Assembly: GCF_963678635.1 (NCBI RefSeq)
Contig: NC_087066.1
Coordinates: forward strand, 34,353,301 to 34,417,300
Direction: 5' to 3'
Length of the DNA stretch: 64,000 nt
From: Symsagittifera roscoffensis
Lineage: Eukaryota; Xenacoelomorpha; Acoela; Convolutidae
The notes under the pieces were generated by a model, which worked only from the letters and a program-made list of their open reading frames with translations, made no database searches and was not told the DNA's origin. This document shows, in pieces, positions 29,572 through 42,332 of this stretch. A program made the translations under genes and the position numbers. How positions within the stretch are numbered: position 1 is the stretch's first letter; each line of letters starts with the position of its first letter.

Positions 29572-30921
29572 TCACTTTTTGTTTTTATGGTTTATACTTT
29601 GATTGTGGTCTTTAATGCGTTGGAACAAAAGTTCCTTCCGCCTACTGGGACACCTGGGCGTCTGCTTTTCTGACTCCGGTTTCTTTATTCCCTCGGAGTT
29701 TCCGTTTCTGTTCGTATCCCTCGGCGCCGGACCCTTATCAGCTATAGCCACCAATTGGTCCTCCGCGAGCTTTCTCGGATGATTGATGTGCTCAACATCA
29801 TACTCAGCATCTGAAGTCTCGGCCCAATTGGTCGCTCTCGGATGAGGTAGATTACTCGCGCGCTCTTCATTAGAATCTAAACGTGCAGACTTTTGTTTCA
29901 ATACCTTTTCCCAATTGAGATTTTGTAACGACGGTTTTTTCGTAAGATTTCGGAGAAATGTATTTGCCTCCCGGTCGTAGTGTGCTTCGAAAAGCGTTAT
30001 TTTGAGTGTAGCATTAGGAGCAAATCTAAGGGCACTAAGCGCAAATTCTACCATAGTTTCGAGATTGTCATGATCTTTTTCTTTCGCGTAGGTTAATACA
30101 AAGTTTTTCAGACTACCAATTGTACGTTCCACACACCCGGTGGCTCGATGATCATTTACAGGAGGGTAGACAATTTCTATTCCATCGGAAACACAAAATA
30201 CCTTTACCGCTTTTGAAGTAAAGCTAGAACCTTGATCCATAAAAATTTTCCTAGGCTCTCCGTGATGAGATATATAGTGTTTCATAAACTTAAGAACTTT
30301 ATCACTCCTATTAATTCCGCAAATGATTGCCGAAGGCCACCAAGAAAACCGGTCCACCGCCACAAGAACATAATTATCCGACTCATTTAGTTAATTAATC
30401 GGGCCCCAAAAATCTAATTGGATGCATTCCTTTGGCTCCCTAGGTTCGTAAATCTTCCCAATGTCAACTTTGGCGCACATTGGTTTACGGCTTTCACCTG
30501 CTTTAGTGCATTCCTTGTAGTCATCGGCGGCCGCCACCAAACTCCGGTGGATGTAAGGGAACCACACGTCTCTCGCCGCATCGAACATATTAGTCCGGCC
30601 ATGATGAAAACAGTGAATACGGTTTACCACCGCCTTTCGTAGAGGAATTGGGATGACGAATCGTTCGCCCATCCAGAGAAAATTCTCGCTAACATGAAAG
30701 TCGTGGGTGTAATGTCCCAAGTACGCACCCATTGTGCGGATGTTCCTCTCGATTTCCAGATCCTTGGCTTCTATTAACTCCTTGATTGCTCGCAGTTGAT
30801 GGTTTCCCTTGTAGTTAGCCTCCACTAATTTCAGATTAAATAGCTCTGGCAATGCGTCACTCTTTCTAACGATCTGACGGGTACGCCAAATGCCAATGGA
30901 ATGGAAATAACAGTGTTGCAT
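29572..30921 (-). pseudogene. pol: Integrase, copy 1 (in-frame stop)
   Basis: The N-terminal part (30391-30921) has the zinc-finger histidines (HCFHHGRTN), but the expected first Cys of the CxxC pair reads Tyr (DDYKEC). It runs through LDFWGPIN with the first catalytic Asp, then meets a TAA within TTAATTAA near 30393. The frame resumes (29572-30363) with the second Asp (FMDQGSSF) and the Glu (CVERTIG), followed by a charged tail. Copies 2 and 3 carry the same Tyr. The stop is shared with copy 3 but not copy 2. Confidence 0.8.
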
Positions 30922-31036
30922 TTAACATCTCTGACCCTTGTCTTCACCGCCTCCGATCTCGCATCCACCACTTCCACCTTACTGCTGCTGTCGCTGGTAA
31001 TCTCTGGATGTCGTAACAGAAGTTCATTTAATTTCT

Positions 31037-31680
31037 TCAAACTGACTTTGTCATTTGGAAATTGTGGTTTTGCAATTTACAAAAGTGATCAAAAGCAAAC
31101 CCACGCAATAGAGAGTTACTAATCGATTTGACTATTTTCTCGCCTTCGCGGTCATTGCACTCAATTATGCGCATCGCTGCATTCTGATTGGTCGTTAGAC
31201 GATCACGTGAGTTTCCGCCCTCATCCAGTGGAAGTTTGCGGTTACTTGGTCCGATTTTGTTCTCATTAGCTGAAACAACTAGTTTGCTTGACTTGCTAAT
31301 AGCCACTCCGGTGATTTTCTGTACTTGATAACAGAGGGAATTGTTAATTGATCGCATTTTTGCTACCGTGAACGTATTATCATAAAGGCTCACCCGTGAT
31401 GCTTCCCCCATCGGGTGCCGTGATAAATAATCGGCCAGTCCTTTTCTTGGCCCCTGGCATGTGTTCAATTTTAAAGTCAAATGGAATAATTCTGTCAACT
31501 CAACGGGTCAGACGTGAGTGGAAATAATAAAAAAATAAAACCATGTTTAGTTTTAATTTTTTTATTATTTCCATTCAATAAGGTTACTAAGGCTTTACGA
31601 TCTGTTACAACAGTAAATTGTCTACCAAAAATGTAGTTTCTAAAATATTTCAAACCCCAGACCACCGCCAACATTTCCAA
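31037..31680 (-). pseudogene. pol: RNase H region, copy 1 (frameshifted)
   Basis: The frame at 31495-31680 carries the gypsy RNase H core (EMLAVVWGLKYFRNYIFG, then VVTDRKAL) and is lost in an A-rich stretch. The next frame (31037-31498) picks up at TELFHLTLKLN and GLADYLSRHPMG, the usual RNase H end, and goes on into the linker. Both parts are recognisable, but one indel near 31500-31530 splits them. Confidence 0.7.
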
Positions 31681-31828
31681 TTCATTGGCGGAATGTTTCT
31701 TTTCCGCCGCATTTAAGAATCATGAAGCGAACAAAATAGGCCGCCATCCTTCGGATTCGAGCTGCTCAAGGACCGCTCTTAGGCCATTAGGACTCGTATC
31801 GCGCACAATGCGGATATCTTTATGCACG

Positions 31829-33135
31829 TCAAAGTGTTTTAATTTTACGATATTTGCGACTTGTTTCTTTTAGCGTCTCGAACGCAAGATGGCACTCGTT
31901 CGTCCACACGAATTCATTTTTCTTGCTTAGGAGTGGTCGCAATGGCGCTGAATATTCCACTAGTGCCGGTAGATAATTGTGAAGACTATGTATCGATCCC
32001 ATAAATGACTTGAGCTGTGATAACGACTTAGGAGCAGCTGACTGATCAGTAGGATCCGTTTTTCGAACCAACGTTGTAATGCCAGAATTCGTGATACAAT
32101 GTTCCAGCCATTTGCATTCACTTCTTGCGAATTTTTATTTTTCCAACTTAAGTGCCATATTTTCTTTATCAATTTTCTTTAAAATTTTCTCCATCAAAGC
32201 AATGTGTTCAATTTTAGAACCTTTTGATATAATTAGGATGCCGTCTATAAATGCGTGCGGACATGGGAATTTCGAGAGAATCGCGTCCCTTACCCGTTGA
32301 AATTCCGCCGGCATAGTTTTTAAGCCGCATGATTCCGTTTTAAATTGGTACGTTCCGGTGGAGCGACCTCCTACCAATGAAAAATTGCAGTGTTGGCTAG
32401 TATTTTCATTCAAAGTTAATTGTCCGTATGCGTACGTCAGGTCCATTGTTGTAAAGAAGAACATCCGCTTGCTTCCGTTCAATTATTGTTTGCCCCAAAA
32501 CATCCATCAGCTCTTCAATATTCGGCATCTGATGTTTATTTTTTTTGCACTTGCTTATTCAATTCTGTTGATTCTAGTGCAAGTTTTACCGACCTATCCT
32601 TTTTTACGGTGATGACGATCGGAGAGACAAAATATTTATCTGAACGTTCTTCTAACTTTTGAATATGCCCTTGAGCCAGGAGCTTATCAATCTCCTTGTC
32701 TATTTTTTTTGGAATGTAATGGACACTCTTCTGCCCTTTTGTAGGATTGGCATCAGATTCTTGAAAAATTCGGCTTTAATTTTATAGTTACAAATGCGCC
32801 CTACCCTGTAAAAAAGATGATAAAATTGCTTACTGAAGTGATTCTGCCAATTGTCGAGATCCTCTCCGCGGTCTCGCCCTGCTTCTGGATATCGTGCACA
32901 CCTTACTCCGCTGGTGCTTGGACCAACATCAATCCCAGTGTAACGACCTACTTTCCCATAAATATCAGCGGATATTTCCAATAGTCCCGGAACTGGTCAT
33001 CTTTCGGATCCAACTGCTGCAGCTGCTCATTGCATGTACCTAAGGAACGTTTTAGTTCTCCTGTAGTAAAAATGGAAATTGGCGATCGCTATCAATCCAG
33101 GCTTGGGTTGCGTGGCGGTTGATTGGTAGTGCTAG
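31829..33135 (-). pseudogene. pol: Reverse transcriptase and protease end, copy 1 (inactivated)
   Basis: Frames at 32700-32981, 32135-32482 and 31829-32071 carry successive parts: linker, palm (TTMDLTYAYGQL), catalytic block and connection (LSQLKSFMGSIHSLHNYLP). The catalytic motif reads FIDG; the second Asp of the expected xxDD is Gly (GGC at 32240-32242, - strand). Further right the retropepsin site reads IDSD followed by sequence in the wrong frame, as a one-base loss at about 33083 would produce. The end at 33135 is the array junction. Confidence 0.8.
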
Positions 33136-34250
33136 CTTGGTCACCACGTGAAAAAAAAAGTAATCAACTGTTTTGTCTGCTTTGAACGTATCTGTTATCA
33201 ACGGATAAAAATTAAACGCCAAATGCACTATTCTACCAATCTTGCGAATGGTAAATACGACTATTTTATTAAGAGCATTCAAGTGCTCTAAACAAATTGA
33301 AATCAACAGAAAAAAAACACAGAAAACTTGTCAAATTTGGTCATATCTAGCAAGTTGACCCAATACTCTATGGTGTTATCGTTAACTATAGTCTGGCAGG
33401 ACTTTTTAATACTAGGACCCCAATTGATTTTTTGAGCTCTTCAAAATCACTATAAAGACCCTATTTTGACCAAATTTTTTGCCCCGCGGGCGATTTTAAC
33501 AAAACCAAAAAGGCGTTTTCAGGCACTTTCCGTAGGCGCTTTCGATAAATATTAGGGTCGGTCAGTCAAAAATTGGGGTTTTAAAAAGTACTAAAGGGGG
33601 ACCCTTAGGGTCGGTAGGAGATCGAAAACATAAGGTAAGGGGAACCGCCCTACCCGCATCCACTAATTCTTGTTATCCGTCCGGATATGTATCTCCAGTG
33701 TTTACATAAATAGCATACTTATTTTTATTTTTCATTTTTTGAATTTATACACATCTTAAGTTAAGGATGTAAGTTTTAGTGTTGGCCTTGAAGGCCAATG
33801 ATAACGTGACCTTGTTTTGGGCCACCAAAACGGTAAAGATGAGCGCTAGTTGTCTATTATTTATGCTCTACAGCAGTTATTCGCTAAACTTTGTTTTATT
33901 GAGAATAGTGAAGATTCTACGCAGGTGGAAGATACTTATACTAGACTACTCGTACGATAGAACTTCCTTCGTTTGACCCCCCGCTACTGAACTTCGGTTA
34001 TATTTCTCTTTGCTATAGCTCTTTCTTTGCTATTTCATGGTTTCACTTGTGGATTCCGAACCCTCCAAATGTAAATAAAGTTTTAAATGAGGATTCCGGA
34101 CCAGCTTGCAGGTTACCGGCTGCAGATACACTACTAAGTTTTGCAGCATCTTTCGACTCAAACACATAAAAACACTATAGAACTGATTGCGGTGGGCCTC
34201 GAAAATCCGACTTTTTCGAAGTCAACTATCACGGAGGCCTAACTTGAAGG
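33136..34250. other. Junction and flank between copies 1 and 2 (duplicated host DNA)
   Basis: Non-coding, ~1.1 kb, same as 38674-39787. Two close copies of AGGGTCGGT (about 33553 and 33608) flank the point where the visible part of unit 1 would begin. Confidence 0.6.
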
Positions 34251-34471
34251 TGAGAAAAACGCGAAACAAAAATATAAATGTCTCAATGATATTTCTCCAA
34301 CTTATATCAGAAACTCTAACTACTCCAACTGTTTTAGATCAAGAGCATACACAACGACAGCTGACAGGTACTTAATCAATTGGCACCAAGGTCTTGGCTA
34401 GCACCAGTGGCACCAGAAATCAAACTCTATAAGCAATCTAACTGAACTCAATATGAAATGTATATATGACA
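34251..34471 (-). repeat. 3' LTR of copy 2 (221 bp)
   Basis: TG..CA ends on the - strand, preceded by the purine tract GAGGGAA; nearly identical to the LTR at 28491. Confidence 0.88.
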
Positions 34472-35332
34472 TTCCCTCAAGTGGACTAATTTTAAATTGT
34501 AGTTTAAAATTACGCAACAAATTAAGTTTTTGAGTTTTAGACCCGGCTGTCCGCCCTCTCCCTGGACATACAAACAAGTTTTCTTTTTAACAATTTTACA
34601 ACTATCCACTGGACGTCACTTTCTTTATTTGTGTCCCGTTCCTTCTCTCCTTCCCCCTGTTTCGCCTCGTTTTGAAAATACTGTCAATAATGACTCCGCC
34701 GAATTTCGTCAACGCCGTTCGCTTTCTTGAACTTTTTCTCGATCCCGCTTCGTCCGAATCCTGCGATTCCTGGCTCGAATAAGGCACCAATCTTTGCTTC
34801 TTTGCGCGCTCCGCCATTTTTTCGAAATTTTACTTGCCTCTGCTCCGTCGCTCACGTTAGGCACACTGCTTGCTTTCCCGACATTGATCTCCTCCGCCAG
34901 CTCGGCATTCGAATGCTCTCCGTCGGATGACTTCGCTCCGATTTGCGTCCCCGTGGCTGTAACTGGCGTGCTCGACTCATTCCTATGGCTAGGGCCAGCT
35001 TCCAGCTCGTTGTTCCCTGCTCCCACTGCAGGATATCTTGCTATCCGGAGTGGCTCGTATTCGGAATCAGAAGCTGATTCGTTTTCGTCATCCCAATTTT
35101 GCGACTTCTGTCGCGTCTATACCCGTTATTTTTTTCGTGCCGCTTTCGTACACCTTTTTCGCTTCAACCTTTTTCTGTTCGTCCCTTCTTTTCACGTCGA
35201 TCATAGTCGGAAGTTTGGGCAAAAAATTCTTTTGTCGATTCCGGTGCCGGTTTGCTGCTTTTTTCCGCGACTCCTTTTTTTCTAAGAACAGATTCATTTT
35301 CTAGTGTGTTTAGGTATGCTTAGATTCTCTAA

Positions 35333-36457
35333 TCACTTTTTGTTTTTATGGTTTATACTTTGATTGTGGTCTTTAATGCGTTGGAACAAAAGTTCCTTCC
35401 GCCTACTGGGACACCTGGGCGTCTGCTTTTCTGACTCCGGTTTCTTTATTCCCTCGGAGTTTCCGTTTCTGTTCGTATCCCTCGGCGCCGGACCCTTATC
35501 AGCTATAGCCACCAATTGGTCCTCCGCGAGCTTTCTCGGATGATTGATGTGCTCAACATCATACTCAGCATCTGAAGTCTCGGCCCAATTGGTCGCTCTC
35601 GGATGAGGTAGATTACTCGCGCGCTCTTCATTAGAATCTAAACGTGCAGACTTTTGTTTCAATACCTTTTCCCAATTGAGATTTTGTAACGACGGTTTTT
35701 TTGTAAGATTTCGGAGAAATGTATTTGCCTCCCGGTCGTAGTGTGCTTTTGAAGTAAAGCTAGAACCTTGATCCATAAAAATTTTCCTAGGCTCTCCGTG
35801 ATGAGATAGATAGTGTTTCATAAACTTAAGAACTTTATCACTCCTATTAATTCCGCAAATGATTGCCGAAGGCCACCAAGAAAACCGGTCCACCGCCACA
35901 AGAACATAATTATCCGACTCATTTAGTGAATTAATCGGGCCCCAAAAATCTAATTGGATGCATTCCTTTGGCTCCCTAGTTTCGTAAATCTTCCCAATGT
36001 CAACTTTGGCGCACATTGGTTTACGGCTTTCACCTGCTTTAGTGCATTCCTTGTAGTCATCGGCGGCCGCCACCAAACTCCGGTGGATGTAAGGGAACCA
36101 CACGTCTCTCGCCGCATCGAACATATTAGTCCGGCCATGATGAAAACAGTGAATACGGTTTACCACCGCCTTTCGTAGAGGAATTGGGATGACGAATCGT
36201 TCGCCCATCCAGAGAAAATTCTCGCTAACATGAAAGTCGTGGGTGTAATGTCCCAAGTACGCACCCATTGTGCGGATGTTCCTCTCGATTTCCAGGTCCT
36301 TGGCTTCTATTAACTCCTTGATTGCTCGCAGTTGATGGTTTCCCTTGTAGTTAGCCTCCACTAATTTCAGATTAAATAGCTCTGGCAATGCGTCACTCTT
36401 TCTAACGATCTGACGGGTACGCCAAATGCCAATGGAATGGAAATAACAGTGTTGCAT
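35333..36457 (-). pseudogene. pol: Integrase, copy 2: long frame with an in-frame 75-codon deletion
   Basis: This 374-residue frame is the longest pol frame in the array because the TAA of the other copies reads as an open codon here (AATTCACTAA on the - strand). It contains the zinc region (with the shared Tyr), LDFWGPIN and FMDQGSSFTSK. It then jumps to HYDREANTF, omitting the segment with the catalytic Glu. The deletion ends lie in a shared GCTT, suggesting microhomology-mediated loss. The protein could be continuous but would lack catalysis. Confidence 0.8.
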
Positions 36458-36695
36458 TTAACATCTCTGACCCTTGTCTTCACCGCCTCCGATCTCGCAT
36501 CCACCACTTCCACCTTACTGCTGCTGTCGCTGGTAATCTCTGGATGTCGTAACAGAAGTTCATTTAATTTCTTCAAACTGACTTTGTCATTTGGAAATTG
36601 TGGTTTTGCAATTTACAAAAGTGATCAAAAGCAAACCCACGCAATAGAGAGTTACTAATCGATTTGACTATTTTCTCGCCTTCGCGGTCATTGCA

Positions 36696-38519
36696 CTAAA
36701 TTATGCGCATCGCTGCATTCTGATTGGTCGTTAGACGATCACGTGAGTTTCCGCCCTCATCCAGTGGAAGTTTGCGGTTACTTGGTCCGATTTTGTTCTC
36801 ATTAGCTGAAACAACTAGTTTGCTTGACTTGCTAATAGCCACTCCGGTGATTTTCTGTACTTGATAACAGAGGGAATTGTTAATTGATCGCATTTTTGCT
36901 ACCGTGAACGTATTATCATAAAGGCTCACCCGTGATGCTTCCCCCATCGGGTGCCGTGATAAATAATCGGCCAGTCCTTTTTTTGGCCCCTGGCATGTGT
37001 TCAATTTTAAAGTCAAATGGAATAATTCTGTCAACTCAACGGGTCAGACGTGAGTGGAAATAATAAAAAAATAAAACCATGTTTAGTTTTAATTTTTTTT
37101 ATTATTTCCATTCAATAAGGTTACTAAGGCTTTACGATCTGTTACAACAGTAAATTGTCTACCAAAAATGTAGTTTCTAAAATATTTCGAACCCCAGACC
37201 ACCGCCAACATTTCCAATTCATTGGCGGAATGTTTCTTTTCCGCCGCATTTAAGAATCATGAAGCGAACAAAATAGGCCGCCATCCTTCGGATTCGAGCT
37301 GCTCAAGGACCGCTCTTAGGCCATTAGGACTCGTAACGCGCACAATGCGGATATCTTTATGCACGTCAAAGTGTTTTAATTTTACGATATTTGCGACTTG
37401 TTTCTTTTAGCGTCTCGAACGCAAGATGGCACTCGTTCGTCCACACGAATTCATTTTTCTTGCTTAGGAGTGGTCGCAATGGCGCTGAATATTCCACTAG
37501 TGCCGGTAGATAATTGTGAAGACTATGTATCGATCCCATAAATGACTTGAGCTGTGATAACGACTTAGGAGCAGCTGACTGATCAGTAGGATCCGTTTTT
37601 CGAACCAACGTTGTAATGCCAGAATTCGTGATACAATGTTCCAGCCATTCGCATTCACTTCTTGCGAATTTTTATTTTTCCAACTTAAGTGCCATATTTT
37701 CTTTATCAATTTTCTTTAAAATTTTCTCCATCAAAGCAATGTGTTCAATTTTAGAACCTTTTGATATAATTAGGATGCCGTCTATAAATGCGTGCGGACA
37801 TGGGAATTTCGAGAGAATCGCGTCCCTTACCCGTTGAAATTCCGCCTGCATAGTTTTTAAGCCGCATGATTCCGTTTTAAATTGGTACGTTCCGGTGGAG
37901 CGACCTCCTACCAATGAAAAATTGCAGTGTTGGCTAGTATTTTCATTCAAAGTTAATTGTCCGTATGCGTACGTCAGGTCCATTGTTGTAAAGAAGAACA
38001 TCCGCTTGCTTCCGTTCAATTATTGTTTGCCCCAAAACATCCATCAGCTCTTCAATATTCGGCATCTGATGTTTATTTTTTTTGCACTTGCTTATTCAAT
38101 TCTGTTGATTCTAGTGCAAGTTTTACCGACCTATCCTTTTTTACGGTGATGACGATCGGAGAGACAAAATATTTATCTGAACGTTCTTCTAACTTTTGAA
38201 TATGCCCTTGAGCCAGGAGCTTATCAATCTCCTTGTCTATTTTTTTTTGGAATGTAATGGACACTCTTCTGCCCTTTTGTAGGATTGGAATCAGATTCTT
38301 GAAAAATTCGGCTTTAATTTTATAGTTACAAATGCGCCCTACCCTGTGAAAAAGATGATAAAATTGCTTACTGAAGTGATTCTGCCAATTGTCGAGATCC
38401 TCTCCGCGGTCTCGCCCTGCTTCTGGATATCGTGCACACCTTACTCCGCTGGTGCTTGGACCAACATCAATCCCAGTGTAACGACCTACTTTCCCATAAA
38501 TATCAGCGGATATTTCCAA
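36696..38519 (-). pseudogene. pol: Reverse transcriptase and RNase H, copy 2 (inactivated)
   Basis: Frames at 38073-38519, 37672-38019, 37366-37608 and 36696-37034 carry the same blocks as copy 1. The first is longer than in copy 1 and joins the linker to the early fingers (KYFVSPIVITVKKDR). The catalytic motif is again FIDG (GGC at 37777-37779, - strand). RNase H ends with GLADYLSRHPMG. The frames are separated by stops or indels. Confidence 0.75.
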
Positions 38520-38673
38520 TAGTCCCGGAACTGGTCATCTTTCGGATCCAACTGCTGCAGCTGCTCATTGCATGTACCTAAGGAACGTTTTAGTTCTCCT
38601 GTAGTAAAAATGGAAATTGGCGATCGCTATCAATCCAGGCTTGGGTTGCGTGGCGGTTGATTGGTAGTGCTAG

Positions 38674-39787
38674 CTTGGTCACCACGTGAAAAAAAAAGTA
38701 ATCAACTGTTTTGTCTGCTTTGAACGTATCTGTTATCAACGGTCAAAAATTAAACGCCAAATGCACTATTCTACCAATCTTGCGAATGGTAAATACGACT
38801 ATTTTATTAAGAGCATTCAAGTGCTCTAAACAAATTGAAATCAACAGAAAAAAAACACAGAAAACTTGTCAAATTTGGTCATATCTAGCAAGTTGACCCA
38901 ATACTCTATGGTGTTATCGTTAACTATAGTCTGGCAGGACTTTTTAATACTAGGACCCCAATTGATTTTTTGAGCTCTTCAAAATCACTATAAAGACCCT
39001 ATTTTGACCAAATTTTCTGCCCGCGGGCGATTTTAACAAAACCAAAAAGGGGTTTTCAGGCACTTTCCGTAGGCGCTTACGATAAATATTAGGGTCGGTC
39101 AGTCAAAAATTGGGGTTTTAAAAAGTACTAAAGGGGGACCCTTAGGGTCGGTAGGAGATCAAAAACACAAGGTAAGGGGAACCGCCCTACCCGCATCCAC
39201 TAATTCTTGTTATCCGTCCGGATATGTATCTCCAGTGTTTACATAAATAGCATACTTAATTTTATTTTTCATTTTTTGAATTTATACACATCTTAAGTTA
39301 AGGATGTAAGTTTTAGTGTTGGCCTTGAAGGCCAATGATAACGTGACCTTGTTTTGGGCCACCAAAACGGTAAAGATGAGCGCTAGTTGTCTATTATTTA
39401 TGCTCTACAGCAGTTATTCGCTAAACTTTGTTTTATTGAGAATAGTGAAGATTCTACCCAGGTGGAAGATACTTATACTAGACTACTCGTACGATAGAAC
39501 TTCCTTCGTTTGACCCCCCGCTACTGAACTTCGGTTATATTTCTCTTTGCTATAGCTCTTTCTTTGCTATTTCATGGTTTCACTTGTGGATTCCGAACCC
39601 TCCAAATGTAAATAAAGTTTTAAATGAGGATTCCGGACCAGCTTGCAGGTTACCGGCTGCAGATACACTACTAAGTTTTGCAGCATCTTTCGACTCAAAC
39701 ACATAAAAAAACTATAGAACTGATTGCGGTGGGCCTCGAAAATCCGACTTTTTCGAAGTCAACTATCACGGAGGCCTAACTTGAAGG
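38674..39787. other. Junction and left flank of copy 3 (host DNA)
   Basis: Same ~1.1 kb as 33136-34250. In the ancestral locus this is the genomic flank left of the insertion; it ends in AAGG directly before the LTR. No gene seen. Confidence 0.6.
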
Positions 39788-40008
39788 TGAGAAAAACGCG
39801 AAACAATAATATAAATGTCTCAATGATATTTCTCCAACTTATATCAGAAACTCTAACTACTCCAACTGTTTTAGATCAAGAGCATACACAACGACAGCTG
39901 ACAGGTACTTAATCAATTGGCACCAAGGTCTTGGCTAGCACCAGTGGCACCAGAAATCAAACTCTATAAGCAATCTAACTGAACTCAATATGAAATGTAT
40001 ATATGACA
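39788..40008 (-). repeat. 3' LTR of copy 3
   Basis: TG..CA ends on the - strand; purine tract GAGGGAA just upstream on that strand. Confidence 0.88.
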
Positions 40009-40868
40009 TTCCCTCAAGTGGACTAATTTTAAATTGTAGTTTAAAAATACGCAACAAATTAAGTTTTTGAGTTTTAGACCCGGCTGTCCGCCCTCTCCCT
40101 GGACATACAAACAAGTTTTCTTTTTAACAATTTTACAACTATCCACTGGACGTCACTTTCTTTATTTGTGTCCCGTTCCTTCTCTCCTTCCCCCTTGTTT
40201 CGCCTCGATTTGAAAATACTGTCAATAATGACTCCGCCGAATTTCGTCAACGCCGTTCGCTTTCTTGAACTTTTTCTCGATCCCGCTTCGTCCGAATCCT
40301 GCGATTCCTGGCTCGAATAAGGCACCAACCTTTGCTTCTTTGCGCGCTCCGCCATTTTTTCGAAATTTTACTTGCCTCTGCTCCGTCGCTCACGTTAGGC
40401 ACACTGCTTGCTTTCCCGACATTGATCTCCTCCGCCAGCTCGGCATTCGAATGCTCTCCGTCGGATGACTTCGCTCCGATTTGCGTCCCCGTGGCTGTAA
40501 CTGGCGTGCTCGACTCATTCCTATGGCTAGGGTCAGCTTCCAGCTCGTTGTTCCCTGCTCCCACTGCAGGATATCTTGCTATCCGGAGTGGCTCGTATTC
40601 GGAATCAGAAGCTGATTCGTTTTTGTCATCCCAATTTTGCGACTTCTGTCGCGTCTATACCCGTACTTTTTTCGTGCCGCTTTCGTACACCTTTTTCGCT
40701 TCAACCTTTTTCTGTTCGTCCCTTATTTTCACGTCGATCATAGTCGGAGGTTTGGGCAAAAAATTCTTTTGTCGATTCCGGTGCCGGTTTGCTGCTTTTT
40801 TCCGCGACTCCTTTTTTCTAAGAACAGATTCATTTTCTAGTGTGTTTAGGTATGCTTAGATTCTCTAA

Positions 40869-42217
40869 TCACTTTTTGTTTTTATGGTTTATACTTTGAT
40901 TGTGGTCTTTAATGCGTTGGAACAAAAGTTCCTTCCGCCTGCTGGGACACCTGGGCGTCTGCTTTTCTGACTCCGGTTTCTTTATTCCCTCGGAGTTTCC
41001 GTTTCTGTTCGTATCCCTCGGCGCCGGACCCTTATCAGCTATAGCCACCAATTGGTCCTCCGCGAGCTTTCTCGGATGATTGATGTGCTCAACATCATAC
41101 TCAGCATCTGAAGTCTCGGCCCAATTGGTCGCTCTCGGATGAGGTAGATTACTCGCGCGCTCTTCATTAGAATCTAAACGTGCAGACTTTTGTTTCAATA
41201 CCTTTTCCCAATTGAGATTTTGTAACGACGGTTTTTTCGTAAGATTTCGGAGAAATGTATTTGCCTCCCGGTCGTAGTGTGCTTCGAAAAGCGTTATTTT
41301 GAGTGTAGCATTAGGAGCAAATCTAGGGGCACTAAGCGCAAATTCTACCATAGTTTCGAGATTGTCATGATCTTTTTCTTTCGCGTAGGTTAATACAAAG
41401 TTTTTCAGACTACCAATTGTACGTTCCACACACCCGGTGGCTCGATGATCATTTACAGGAGGGTAGACAATTTCTATTCCATCGGAAACACAAAATACCT
41501 TTACCGTTTTGAAGTAAAGCTAGAACCTTGATCCATAAAAATTTTCCTAGGCTCTCCGTGATGAGATATATAGTGTTTCATAAACTTAAGAACTTTATCA
41601 CTCCTATTAATTCCGCAAATGATTGCCGAAGGCCACCAAGAAAACCGGTCCACCGCCACAAGAACATAATTATCCGACTCATTTAGTTAATTAATCGGGC
41701 CCCAAAAATCTAATTGGATGCATTCCTTTGGCTCCCTAGGTTCGTAAATCTTCCCAATGTCAACTTTGGCGCACATTGGTTTACGGCTTTCACCTGCTTT
41801 AGTGCATTCCTTGTAGTCATCGGCGGCCGCCACCAAACTCCGGTGGATGTAAGGGAACCACACGTCTCTCGCCGCATCGAACATATTAGTCCGGCCATGA
41901 TGAAAACAGTGAATACGGTTTACCACCGCCTTTCGTAGAGGAATTGGGATGACGAATCGTTCGCCCATCCAGAGAAAATTCTCGCTAACATGAAAGTCGT
42001 GGGTGTAATGTCCCAAGTACGCACCCATTGTGCGGATGTTCCTCTCGATTTCCAGATCCTTGGCTTCTATTAACTCCTTGATTGCTCGCAGTTGATGGTT
42101 TCCCTTGTAGTTAGCCTCCACTAATTTCAGATTAAATAGCTCTGGCAATGCGTCACTCTTTCTAACGATCTGACGGGTACGCCAAATGCCAATGGAATGG
42201 AAATAACAGTGTTGCAT
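40869..42217 (-). pseudogene. pol: Integrase, copy 3 (stop plus frameshift)
   Basis: The zinc and first-Asp part lies at 41687-42217 and ends at the same TAA as copy 1. The Glu-containing part and tail lie at 40869-41429 (MERTIG onward). Between them one base is missing near 41508 compared with copy 1, so the second Asp lies in another frame. At least two lesions therefore inactivate it, besides the shared Tyr in the zinc motif. Confidence 0.75.
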
Positions 42218-42332
42218 TTAACATCTCTGACCCTTGTCTTCACCGCCTCCGATCTCGCATCCACCACTTCCACCTTACTGCTGCTGTCGCTGGTAATCTC
42301 TGGATGTCGTAACAGAAGTTCATTTAATTTCT

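Larger units (their letters stand above)
28491..33135 (-). mobile_element. Ty3/gypsy element copy 1, truncated in protease
   Basis: The 3' LTR is at 28491-28711, preceded on the - strand by the purine tract AAGGGAA. Then, going rightward, come a Lys/Arg-rich reading region, integrase, RNase H and reverse transcriptase, ending abruptly at 33135 inside protease where the tandem-array junction begins. gag and the 5' LTR are absent because the duplicated segment did not include them. Confidence 0.85.
34251..38673 (-). mobile_element. Ty3/gypsy element copy 2, truncated in protease
   Basis: Same content and breakpoint as copy 1, with a 3' LTR at 34251-34471. A ~225-bp deletion within integrase (join near 35748) makes the copy shorter. 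Other differences are single bases. Confidence 0.85.
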
